Part shown: piece after piece, positions 8,463 to 16,048 of the stretch
Numbering within the stretch: position 1 is the stretch's first letter
Layout of the letters: every line of letters begins with the position of its first letter
DNA from: UBA2040 sp041751955
GTDB lineage: Bacteria > Bacteroidota > Bacteroidia > Flavobacteriales_D > Crocinitomicaceae
Direction of reading: 5' to 3'
Length of the DNA: 64,000 nt
NCBI GenBank assembly: GCA_041751955.1
Contig: JBGSIB010000066.1
Location: 11,600 to 75,599, forward strand
The notes under the pieces: model-generated
Databases searched by the model: none
What the model was told of the DNA's origin: nothing
What the model saw: only the letters and a program-made list of their open reading frames with translations
Made by a program: the position numbers and the translations under genes

Positions 8463-8861
8463 TTACTTGTCAAATGCCATGAATACGCGAGTTTGACCTA
8501 TGTGTGAATAACAAGTAAAGACCAACTTATCAATGTAAACTTCTTCGAGTATTTCTTTTTTACCATCAATCGTTAAGGTCATGTGGGTGTCGTCATTCAA
8601 TTCATATGTGCCAGTTTCACTGCGAGCCGGAGACTTAATAGACATGGTTCCGTCTTCATTAAAGGTATAAACTATTCCTTGACCGCCTGCACCTTCTGCC
8701 ATAGTTACTACATTTGGATCCATCATGTGATCTGGCGTATCAGATGGAATTTCCATACTACTCAATTTCCAATCTCCTACTATGAATTTTTCGTTTTCAC
8801 TCTTGCAAGCGCTTAATATTAAAGCGATGAATAGTATGGAAAGTCCAAAAATATTTTTCAT
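8463..8861 (-). CDS. Lipocalin-like lipoprotein
   Basis: 132 residues starting with a lipoprotein signal (MKNIFGLSILFIALILSAC, lipobox LSAC). The mature part reads FIVGDWKLSSMEI, then YTFNEDGTMSI, GTYELNDDTHMTLTIDG and KLVFTCY. This is the order of strands in the small lipocalin-like domains common in Bacteroidota lipoproteins (W near the start, FnxDGt turn, GtYel strand). It is probably anchored to the outer membrane and may bind a small hydrophobic ligand or sense envelope state. It is the first gene of a three-gene minus-strand run. Confidence 0.7.
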   Translation of the reverse strand: MKNIFGLSILFIALILSACKSENEKFIVGDWKLSSMEIPSDTPDHMMDPNVVTMAEGAGGQGIVYTFNEDGTMSIKSPARSETGTYELNDDTHMTLTIDGKKEILEEVYIDKLVFTCYSHIGQTRVFMAFDK

Positions 8862-9018
8862 ATTTCGTAATTTAAATAAAGGTAAATAAATAGGTCTTTT
8901 TCGGCCAACAATCTTCGTTCCTTTTATATTGTAAAAAGAGCTTTTTTTTAACTACTTTGTTACTCAAATATAACTTTTTTTAAATTATCCTTAGCTAATT
9001 TCTCTAACTTTACAGGCG

Positions 9019-10146
9019 ATGTATCTCAAGTCCCTTCAACTTCTCAATTTTAAGAATTATGAAGAAGCCGAAATTCAGCTTTCTCCTTCTGTGAATTGTT
9101 TTACGGGTGATAATGGATCTGGGAAAACAAATATCCTGGATGCCGTGCATTATTTGTCGGTTTGTCGCTCGTATTTGAACGCGGTGGACAAACAAAATAT
9201 CCGATTTGATCAACCGTTTTTCGTTGTTCAGGGTACTTTTCACACAGAAGACAAAGAGGTAGATATTCAATGTTCTGTGAAAACAGGTTCGTCTAAAATA
9301 TTCAAGCGGAACAAAAAAGAATACGAGAGACTTTCTGACCACATCGGTCAATTTCCTTGTGTCATGATTTCGCCTTACGATAGAAACCTGATTGCGGATG
9401 GAAGTGAAGTACGTCGAAAATGGATGGACAGCATCATTGCACAATCGAATCATGCTTATTTGGAAGATTTGCAGCGCTATGCCAAAGTGCTGCTTCAGCG
9501 CAATGCTTTGTTGAAAAACATGTATGAGCACGGATTATTCGACAGGGAATCGATTGAGGTTTGGAACGAACAATTGATTCGTTACGGAACTAAAATTCAC
9601 GAAACCCGCAAGGCTTTTTTACAAGAATTTATTCCTGTTTTTCAGCAATCATACAATTTTATTGGAGAAGAGGAAGAGGAAATAAACTTGGAATACCGTT
9701 CGCAATTAAATGATCACGATTTTGCTGACTTGTTGGTCATGAATGAAAAGAAAGATGCATTCACGCAGTTTACAAATGGCGGAATTCACAAGGATGATTT
9801 GATTTTTACGATTAAGCATCATCCTGTGAAGAAATTCGGTTCACAAGGTCAACAAAAAAGCTACATCATTGCCCTTCGTTTGGCACAATTTGATTGGCTG
9901 AAGGAACATTTGATTGCCATTCCTATACTTTTGCTGGACGATATTTTCGATAAGCTAGACGATAAGCGTGTTGCCCGTTTGTTGGATTTCGTTTCAAAGA
10001 AATCTTTTAGTCAGGTTTTTGTGACGGACACCAACAGAGAAAGACTCGAAAGCATTTTCAAAGAAAGTGATATTTCCATCAAATATTTCAACGTTTCTGG
10101 CGGACAAGTCCTAGCGGAAGAAATGGTAAATTCCCCGATATCATGA
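9019..10146 (+). CDS. recF: DNA replication and repair protein RecF
   Basis: 375 residues, the usual RecF length. The N-terminus MYLKSLQLLNFKNYEE is the conserved RecF opening. Walker A is GDNGSGKT (residues 30-37), the ABC-type signature region is GSQGQQKSYIIALRLAQ, and Walker B is ILLLDDIFDKLD (about 303-314). RecF is an SMC-like ATPase that loads RecA at gaps in single-stranded DNA together with RecO and RecR. The gene overlaps the following DciA-like gene by 4 bases (ATGA), so the two are translationally coupled. Confidence 0.95.
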   Translation: MYLKSLQLLNFKNYEEAEIQLSPSVNCFTGDNGSGKTNILDAVHYLSVCRSYLNAVDKQNIRFDQPFFVVQGTFHTEDKEVDIQCSVKTGSSKIFKRNKKEYERLSDHIGQFPCVMISPYDRNLIADGSEVRRKWMDSIIAQSNHAYLEDLQRYAKVLLQRNALLKNMYEHGLFDRESIEVWNEQLIRYGTKIHETRKAFLQEFIPVFQQSYNFIGEEEEEINLEYRSQLNDHDFADLLVMNEKKDAFTQFTNGGIHKDDLIFTIKHHPVKKFGSQGQQKSYIIALRLAQFDWLKEHLIAIPILLLDDIFDKLDDKRVARLLDFVSKKSFSQVFVTDTNRERLESIFKESDISIKYFNVSGGQVLAEEMVNSPIS

Positions 10147-10436
10147 GCGACGACAGCAATGGAATGCCATTAAAAGGCTTGGTGGAACGTTTCCTCAAAG
10201 CTTACGGTTTACAAGACAAAATGGAAGAGATGAGCATCATCAACAATTGGGAGGAAATTGTTGGAAAAGCCATTGCGAATAGGACCAAGAGTGTTCGCAT
10301 CCACGAAAAAGTATTGTATATCGATTTGACATCATCCGTTATGCGCGACGAATTGCAAAGCGCGAAATCTGTTATTATGCAAAAGGTGAATGCTTATGCT
10401 GGTAAGGATATTGTCATGAATGTTTGGTTGGGGTAG
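10143..10436 (+). CDS. DUF721/DciA-family protein
   Basis: A 97-residue protein overlapping recF. It shows the DUF721 (DciA) pattern: an N-terminal helix (LKGLVERFLKAYGLQDKM), then WEEIVGKAIANRTKSVRI, then EKVLYIDLTSSVMRDELQ, which is the VLYVxVxSSxWxxEL strand-helix. DciA proteins are the ancestral loader or regulator of the replicative helicase in bacteria without DnaC/DnaI. The recF-DUF721 pairing is common in Bacteroidota and fits a role at replication forks. Confidence 0.85.
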   Translation: MSDDSNGMPLKGLVERFLKAYGLQDKMEEMSIINNWEEIVGKAIANRTKSVRIHEKVLYIDLTSSVMRDELQSAKSVIMQKVNAYAGKDIVMNVWLG

Positions 10437-10594
10437 GTTTTGCCATGGTTTCTTTTGCCGCGAAGCAGGTTACACGAATATTGTGAGTTGCAGAATTGAT
10501 TGGACTTTTTTTTCAAGCATACATCTTAAATTTCTAAATTGACTTCGTCGCTGCTGCGCGGTCCTTAATGTTTCAAAAATACCATGCTACATAA

Positions 10595-11311
10595 TTAAGC
10601 CACATTCACATTGAAAAAATGACCAACGAGTGCAGTTAATCCCATGGCTACTGTTCCCCAAAAGGTGATGCGAATTACGGCATTTTTAATGTTAGAACCA
10701 CCAGCTTTGGCTGCCGTTGCACCGAGGACGATTAAGAACAAAGTCGCGAAACCGTAAAGCCAATATTCCATGTTGTGAACAGGCAAAAAGAGCGTAACCA
10801 AAAAAGGAAGCAAACCACCAACGGTGAATGAAGCACCAGAAGCAAAAGCGGCTTGAATCGGTTTGGCTTGACTGATGTCGTTGATACCCAATTCGTCCCG
10901 GATATGAGCACCTAATGCATCGTGTTCGGTCAATTCTTGTGCGACAAGCAAAGCGGTTTCTTTTTTCAGTCCTCGACCTTCATAAATGCTGGCCAAATAT
11001 TGCAATTCCTCTTCGGGCATTTCGATTAATTCTCGTTTTTCGCGCTCAATATCTGCCTTTTCGACATCGGTTTGCGAACTGACCGAAACATATTCGCCCG
11101 CCGCCATAGACAAGGCGCCAGCCACCAAACCGGCCAAAGTTGCCAATACAACAGGTTCGCGCGTAGCGGATGCAGCTGCGACACCAATAGCCAAACTGGC
11201 AGTGGATAATATTCCATCATTTGCACCTAATACGGCGGCTCTGAGCCAATTGCTTCGGTGGATGAAATGGTTTTGGAGATAGCTGTCTATTTCACCGGAT
11301 TTTTTAGCCAT
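10595..11311 (-). CDS. VIT1/CCC1-family iron/manganese transporter
   Basis: 238 residues. WLRAAVLGANDGILSTASLAIGVAAA is the first VIT helix pair, LAGLVAGALSMAAGEYVSV carries the conserved GxxxMxxGEYvSv motif, and then comes a glutamate-rich cytosolic metal-binding segment (DIEREKRELIEMPEEEL) and three further hydrophobic helices. By family knowledge these are proton-coupled exporters of Fe2+ or Mn2+ from the cytosol. The gene stands alone between plus-strand DciA and the minus-strand propeller protein. Confidence 0.9.
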   Translation of the reverse strand: MAKKSGEIDSYLQNHFIHRSNWLRAAVLGANDGILSTASLAIGVAAASATREPVVLATLAGLVAGALSMAAGEYVSVSSQTDVEKADIEREKRELIEMPEEELQYLASIYEGRGLKKETALLVAQELTEHDALGAHIRDELGINDISQAKPIQAAFASGASFTVGGLLPFLVTLFLPVHNMEYWLYGFATLFLIVLGATAAKAGGSNIKNAVIRITFWGTVAMGLTALVGHFFNVNVA

Positions 11312-11508
11312 GGGTTCTTTTATCTATTGAAAATAATGGAGTTGTTATTTCACAAGAAAGATACTAAGTTTTTACTGATTAAAGGTCGTTTTGAATCAAA
11401 TTGCATTTAGTAAATCTTAGTTTTGATTTTAACGTTTAATTATACCTTTGTTTTACAGTAAAATAATTCGATCTGCGGTATTTGTTGAACATTTAAATGC
11501 TATGAGAA

Positions 11509-12612
11509 TCAAACCGATTTCACAACTCTAAGACAAGCAGAACGGCTTGAAGTACTTACTTTTATGAGATACACGCCCAAATCTGCCGGCAAGAAAAGTT
11601 CATGTACACTGCCACTGAGCTGATCAATTTCCATCATAAGTTCACCTGCTAAATTGTACACTTGAATCAAATTGAATTCATTTTCGAATAACTGAACGGT
11701 AAACTTTCCAGTGCTCGGGTTAGGATAAGTATTTAGTGTTGAGATCAACTTCTTTTCTGGTTCCAAACCCAAAGTAAATCCAGTTATCATTCTCAATCTT
11801 CCGTTGGCGTATTGAGAAATATATAAGGTGTCGCCAGCAGGATTAGCGATGATTCCATTTGGTTGGGAAAATGTTGCACTTGAAATAGGACCGTCATTTG
11901 AGCCATTTGTACTACCTGCAATAAGAAAAGTGCTATCAATTTCGTTTGGAACGATTTTGTAGATTTTATGCGTTTGAAAACAAGTTCCATACAATGAATT
12001 GCCCACGGCAGCAATGAAGCCCAAAGATCCACTTCCAGGAACAGTCGCAATGTAGATCAAAGTGTCTGTTTCCACTCGATAAATTTTTCGATTGGTGAAA
12101 TTTCCGACATATAAATCAGTTCCTATGTACGCCAATCCTACAGGACCATTTAAGGGAGCACCCGAATGAAAAGGAAGAATTGAGCCATCTGGAGCTAATT
12201 TCAATAAACCTCCCGATGAACTGTAAACCGTGAAAATCATGGTGTCACTTGCAATATCTTTTATAATCCCTGAAGAAAGTAGAATGGGAAATGTATCTAC
12301 CACGTTTCCCGAATTATTTATTTTGTAAATGGCTCCACCTGTATTGTCACACAGGAACATGTTACCGTTTGAATCGAAAGCCATTCCGTTTGGGGCGCTA
12401 AATCCTGAGGCAAAAACTGAAACGTTACCATTTGGAGTTCTTTTGTAAACGGAATTTCCGCCATAATCCGCACAATATAAATTATTGTTTGCGTCAAAAA
12501 TTAAAGCGTCTCTGAATAGGGTTGTGGGATCATTAACGATTGTTGAAACCGTTTGAGAACGAGCAGCTGACACAGTAAATATTAAAAATAAAAGGAGTAG
12601 ATTTCTTTGCAT
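11509..12612 (-). CDS. Secreted NHL/SMP-30-like beta-propeller with T9SS type A domain
   Basis: 367 residues from the Met at 12612 (MQRNLLLLFLIFTVSAARS is the signal peptide; an ATG eight codons upstream adds charged residues before it). Repeated segments of the type ALIFDANNNLYCADYGGNSVYK, GMAFDSNGNMFLCDNTGGAIYK and GLAYIGTDLYVGNFTNRKIYR are NHL/SMP-30-like propeller blades, at least six of them. The last ~75 residues form the T9SS sorting domain (TYPNPSTGKFTVQL...GVYLIKVSTS). Its surface role is unknown; such propellers usually bind proteins or glycans. Confidence 0.8.
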   Translation of the reverse strand: MQRNLLLLFLIFTVSAARSQTVSTIVNDPTTLFRDALIFDANNNLYCADYGGNSVYKRTPNGNVSVFASGFSAPNGMAFDSNGNMFLCDNTGGAIYKINNSGNVVDTFPILLSSGIIKDIASDTMIFTVYSSSGGLLKLAPDGSILPFHSGAPLNGPVGLAYIGTDLYVGNFTNRKIYRVETDTLIYIATVPGSGSLGFIAAVGNSLYGTCFQTHKIYKIVPNEIDSTFLIAGSTNGSNDGPISSATFSQPNGIIANPAGDTLYISQYANGRLRMITGFTLGLEPEKKLISTLNTYPNPSTGKFTVQLFENEFNLIQVYNLAGELMMEIDQLSGSVHELFLPADLGVYLIKVSTSSRSACLRVVKSV

Positions 12613-12724
12613 GATTTCAATTTTGAATACATGCAAAAATAGATAGAGAGATGGAAGTCAAGCACTGTAAATTATCAATAATCGCAAAGGATTATACAAG
12701 TCTAAAGTATTTTATTTCAAAGCT

Positions 12725-13096
12725 TTACTTCACAAACTGCAACATTTCCTGAGAATTCGTCATCATCATAATTTTGTCACCTTTCATCACGATAGGAGCC
12801 TTCAAAATATTCGGATTATGGATCAATAAAGTCAGCCAATCTTGTTCAGATAAATCTGCAGAACCACTAAATTTTTGCATGAAGTCTGGATTTTCTCGAT
12901 TGATCAAATCTTTGATTTCAATTTTCAATTTGCTCGCCAATTCAGCCCAATGCTCACCGGTTAATTTCATATGCGCCAAATCAATATCGTGTATTGGTAA
13001 TTTCTCTGCTTGAGCCAAGGCCAAAATCTGTTGACCGATGTGATTATCTGAATGATAGATAATCGTTAACTCCTTATTTGTGTTTGCAAATCCCAT
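12725..13096 (-). CDS. ArsC/Spx-family thioredoxin-fold protein lacking the catalytic Cys
   Basis: 123 residues. The fold is recognisable from LTIIYHSDNHIGQQILALAQ (first strand, loop, helix), the middle helices and the hallmark strand LKAPIVMKGDKIMMM, equivalent to L-K-R-P-I-v of ArsC/YffB. In true arsenate reductases the first loop carries the catalytic Cys (pattern C-x-x-S/C); here the loop reads SDNHIG and no Cys exists in the protein. It is therefore unlikely to be a reductase and may be a binding or regulatory protein. Its usual family length supports a complete gene. Confidence 0.7.
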   Translation of the reverse strand: MGFANTNKELTIIYHSDNHIGQQILALAQAEKLPIHDIDLAHMKLTGEHWAELASKLKIEIKDLINRENPDFMQKFSGSADLSEQDWLTLLIHNPNILKAPIVMKGDKIMMMTNSQEMLQFVK

Positions 13097-13216
13097 CTTG
13101 ATGTTTTAACAAGGGTAGGCATAATTTGGGATTGAAAATATGACTTCGGTCAGTTAAGTTTGAAATTCTCTATTTAATTGACATACGGAGGCAAATATTT
13201 CCGCTAAAAATCCACC

Positions 13217-14599
13217 TCACTCCACCCAAAACCTATCCCCAAAAGGAATATCCTTGTTTCGCCCAACTGCAAAAGGGTTGAAATTGAATCGTGCAAAAAG
13301 ATACCAAGCGCCTCCAGATGGGGCAATTTGGGTGTCGGCTGCGGACCACAAGGGGTCGGCGCCGTAGGTTGTTCCTGGGTTGCTGGCGTAGGGGAAACCG
13401 GCGGCGTTGGGGTGGTTGGTGCTGGCGGTGAGGAGTTTTTCCATTTCTTCCAAATACAGGGCTTTCTGAGCGGACATGCCCGCCAAACCAAAGGCCGTTG
13501 CCATTTGTCCTGTGCCTTCGAGCCAAACTACGTCTTTATCTTCGTCGAAGCAATAGCCTGTGATTTGACCGCCGTTTGTGGCGTTTTGGGTACACAAGAA
13601 ACGTTGCGCCGAAGTGAGCGCCGAAACGGGGTAATCAGGAAAGATGGAATAACTCCACGGATGAAGATCCAAGGCATACAAATAAGGCGGGTTGGTGGGC
13701 CATGCGACCAAGTTTTTGTCCACGGCGTCCCAACGGTCGAGTGCCAAAAATCCGAGCAAATCGCTGTGAAAAGTGGTGTAACCGTCAATCGCGTTGAAGG
13801 CATCGATGTTTCCTTCGGTCACTTTGTAATTCAACAAGCTGCTGTTGGCGGCGTATCCCGCAAAGAGACCGCCGTCTGTGTCTTGCAAGGTTATCAGCCA
13901 ATTGCGAATTTGGGCAGCGAGATAGTCGTAAGTGTTGTTTCCTGTGCGGTGTTTGTAATTGTTGAGGGCAATGAGCAACCAAGCATTGTCGCCCATCCAG
14001 CGGTGGTTGTTGGGCATTCCGTTGGCGTTTCTCAATTGCGAAAAACCGCCCACACCGTTGTTGAGTTCGGAGTTGATGCGCGCATTGAAAAAATCAAAAA
14101 TCTTTTCCGCCTTTTCGAAATCGTCTTGGAGCATAAACACCATGGCTGCCAGCGAGTTGTCGTACAAGGAAATCGTGTTGCCATTTTCGGCACCCAAGAC
14201 CAAACCATTGGCCAATTGCTGGCTTTCGAACCAGTTGAAAATTTGAATTTCAGTTTCCGTCAGCACCAGCGTCCCAACAAAGTTCTGATTCTCGCTCGCC
14301 GCGCTAACTTGAATAGTAGCAGGTTGAAACGTGTAACCCGAAGCCACGGCCGTCAGCGTTTGTCCACCGCACAAATTGGCAATTTGCCAGTAGCCCTGAT
14401 TGTCCGTCAAAGTGGAAGCCGTAGCACTATAAAAAATCTGCACGCCAGCCATCCCTTCGCCAAAACTATCTGTCACTCGCCCGCTGACCGTGTAAGGAAT
14501 CCCATTTCCCTTTGCTGGCGCCACTTCTTTTTTCTTGCAGGCAAGGGTTGAGAAGAGGATGAGGAGGACGAGGAGGGATTTTGGGGTTGGGAAGGACAT
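13217..14599 (-). CDS. Lipoprotein with carboxypeptidase-regulatory-like and six-hairpin (alpha/alpha) domains
   Basis: 460 residues from the Met at 14599, chosen because KSLLVLLILFSTLAC is then a proper lipoprotein signal; the 31 residues upstream look untranslated. Residues about 35-110 form a carboxypeptidase-regulatory-like Ig domain (YTVSGRVTDSFGEGMAGVQI...TLTDNQGYWQIANL). The rest is helical with motifs of alpha/alpha-toroid glycan enzymes: LYDNSLAAMVFMLQDDFEKA, WMGDNAWLLIALNNY, LQDTDGGLFAGY, DVVWLEGTGQMATAF and SGGAWYLFARF. A role in polysaccharide processing at the cell surface is inferred. The gene is visibly GC-richer than its neighbours (line 13681-13740 is 58% G+C by hand count). 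Confidence 0.7.
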   Translation of the reverse strand: MSFPTPKSLLVLLILFSTLACKKKEVAPAKGNGIPYTVSGRVTDSFGEGMAGVQIFYSATASTLTDNQGYWQIANLCGGQTLTAVASGYTFQPATIQVSAASENQNFVGTLVLTETEIQIFNWFESQQLANGLVLGAENGNTISLYDNSLAAMVFMLQDDFEKAEKIFDFFNARINSELNNGVGGFSQLRNANGMPNNHRWMGDNAWLLIALNNYKHRTGNNTYDYLAAQIRNWLITLQDTDGGLFAGYAANSSLLNYKVTEGNIDAFNAIDGYTTFHSDLLGFLALDRWDAVDKNLVAWPTNPPYLYALDLHPWSYSIFPDYPVSALTSAQRFLCTQNATNGGQITGYCFDEDKDVVWLEGTGQMATAFGLAGMSAQKALYLEEMEKLLTASTNHPNAAGFPYASNPGTTYGADPLWSAADTQIAPSGGAWYLFARFNFNPFAVGRNKDIPFGDRFWVE

Positions 14600-14867
14600 T
14601 TTTTCTTTGTTTTTTAACAAGGCAATATACGACGTTTTTGAAAAGTATAATAAAATACCAGTTGTACTATTTGTTTTTAGACTATCATCCAACTGACATC
14701 TCGTTTAACAAGTTTAAGTTCAATTGTTTTGTTCATTTTTTCATGTAAAAATGCGCATACGAGAACTATATAAACCATTGAATAAGTGGTATTTATCTTA
14801 ATGGATTCGACAACCAGCCAATTACAAAAGTCTTGTTCAAATAATTGAAATTCAGATTTTTTGAATG

Positions 14868-15374
14868 TTAAGGATAATCTTCAATCGCAAATTTCCTAGG
14901 AATGCAGAACGTTTGTCCTTCAATTATAGACACTGTCACCAATTTTTCGCAATAGATCAAGCCTTCACCCATTTCTCTTCCTTCCAATTCAATGCGTATT
15001 TTTTCTTTGTTTTCCAGTAAATCGGCTAATTTATACTTCCTGATTTTTCGGTAATCCTTTTTTTGGAAGTAAATGCGCACAATGGAATCGTTGTCGAGTT
15101 TCAATTGAACGTAGGGCGCATAGAGCAAATTCTCCTTTTGAAGCACGTCATAAATTCTTAAAATTTCCTTGGTACTAAGGTCAAATGAATCTCGTTTTTC
15201 TGGCTCGGCGTGCACTAAATCTTCTATCCCTTTCACCACTTTCTTGGGTTGCTTGTAGAAGCTTCCGTAACGCCACAAGCCGAAATATAAATCACCTTTG
15301 ACGGTTGTGTTTTGGGTGCACGAAATCGAAGTGAAAAGAAGCAGGGCTAAAAAAAGGAGGAAATGTTTTTTCAT
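14868..15374 (-). CDS. Small lipoprotein of unknown function
   Basis: 168 residues. The N-terminus KKHFLLFLALLLFTSISC ends in a lipobox-like SISC, so the protein is probably lipid-anchored. The mature part has alternating charged helices and strands (DSFDLSTKEILRIYDVLQKENL, SIVRIYFQKKDYRKIRKYKL, KIRIELEGREMGEGLIYCEKL). No domain was recognised. It stands alone between the GC-rich lipoprotein gene and a 670-bp non-coding stretch, and a 268-bp gap separates it from the lipoprotein gene downstream. Confidence 0.55.
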   Translation of the reverse strand: MKKHFLLFLALLLFTSISCTQNTTVKGDLYFGLWRYGSFYKQPKKVVKGIEDLVHAEPEKRDSFDLSTKEILRIYDVLQKENLLYAPYVQLKLDNDSIVRIYFQKKDYRKIRKYKLADLLENKEKIRIELEGREMGEGLIYCEKLVTVSIIEGQTFCIPRKFAIEDYP

Positions 15375-15465
15375 GGATAAAAAATTGCTGTCTAAATGTA
15401 AGCGATAATTTTTTTAAACAATTGATATTTAGGGTGAAATGTGTTTGGGTTCATTTTTCACCTAA

Positions 15466-15618
15466 TTCACGAAGAAATGCAAAGAAGCACTTTTGTCTTC
15501 GGAAAATAATCTGCGTTTAGCGAATAACAAATCCGAAGACTTGACGATTAAGAAATTAACGCAAGGCAATCCCACGATGAAAGCGAAATTTGATGGACTT
15601 TCTGATGATTCCAAATAA
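15466..15618 (+). pseudogene. Possible gene remnant (50-codon open frame without start)
   Basis: The frame is open from the codon after a TAA (15463-15465) to a TAA ending at 15618. It translates to protein-like sequence (EALLSSENNLRLANNKSED, then LTIKKLTQGNPTMKAKFDG). No ATG is placed to start it except one 12 codons before the end. It may be the 3' end of a decayed gene. The evidence is only residue composition. Confidence 0.25.
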
Positions 15619-16010
15619 TAATCTTTTGAATCTTATCCAAATCACGTCAACCCCATACCCTTATTTCCCTTAAAATTCAGTCACTGACGAAGGAACGTAG
15701 TCAGGCAAATGCCTGTCTGCCTTACAGGTAGGTTTCAAATAATCATTGGTTTATAAATTGGTTATTGATTATCCCATGATTGTTGTGGTAAGTTTGAGAC
15801 GAGTCAATTGAAAAATTAAAAGGTATATCGAATGTTAGTTATAAAAAAAAATGGTTTTAATTCGCAATGAGTCATCGACTTTATCGAATATATCCAATTT
15901 TTCAGCATTTTTCACCATCCCCAAAAAACAATTCTCCCCTAAATTCTGTTAAGCATCCATAAAAACCAAAGAGAAAAGTCAAAAGCAAAATTCAATTAAA
16001 AACATTCTTT
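15619..16010. other. Non-coding stretch upstream of katG with one palindrome
   Basis: No gene was seen. It contains a REP-like palindrome at 15712-15732 and AT-rich sequence, and ends at the katG promoter region. The rest holds nothing recognisable. Confidence 0.5.
15712..15732. repeat. REP-like palindrome, copy 1
   Basis: CCTGTCTG / CAGGTAGG form an 8-bp stem with two G-T pairs around CCTTA. It resembles two further CCTGNCTG palindromes at 22861-22891 and 27150-27178 and a partial copy near 26119. Confidence 0.45.
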
Positions 16011-16018
16011 TATCTTTG
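16011..16018 (+). promoter_or_regulatory. -7 promoter box of katG
   Basis: TATCTTTG matches the Bacteroidota TAnnTTTG box exactly, 30 bp before the katG ATG. A weak TTCAATT lies upstream in place of a -33 box. No peroxide-response operator was recognised. Confidence 0.5.
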
Positions 16019-16048
16019 TTAGAGATACGAATAACACAACAATATATC

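Noticed and set aside
9010..9531. 173-codon ORF antisense to recF
   Set aside because: Shadow of recF with no conserved pattern.
13328..14551. 407-codon ORF antisense to the GC-rich lipoprotein gene
   Set aside because: Its translation is rich in Val, Gly and Arg with no motif or signal. The minus-strand gene has a signal peptide, domains and proper family motifs. The ORF is an effect of GC-rich codon use.
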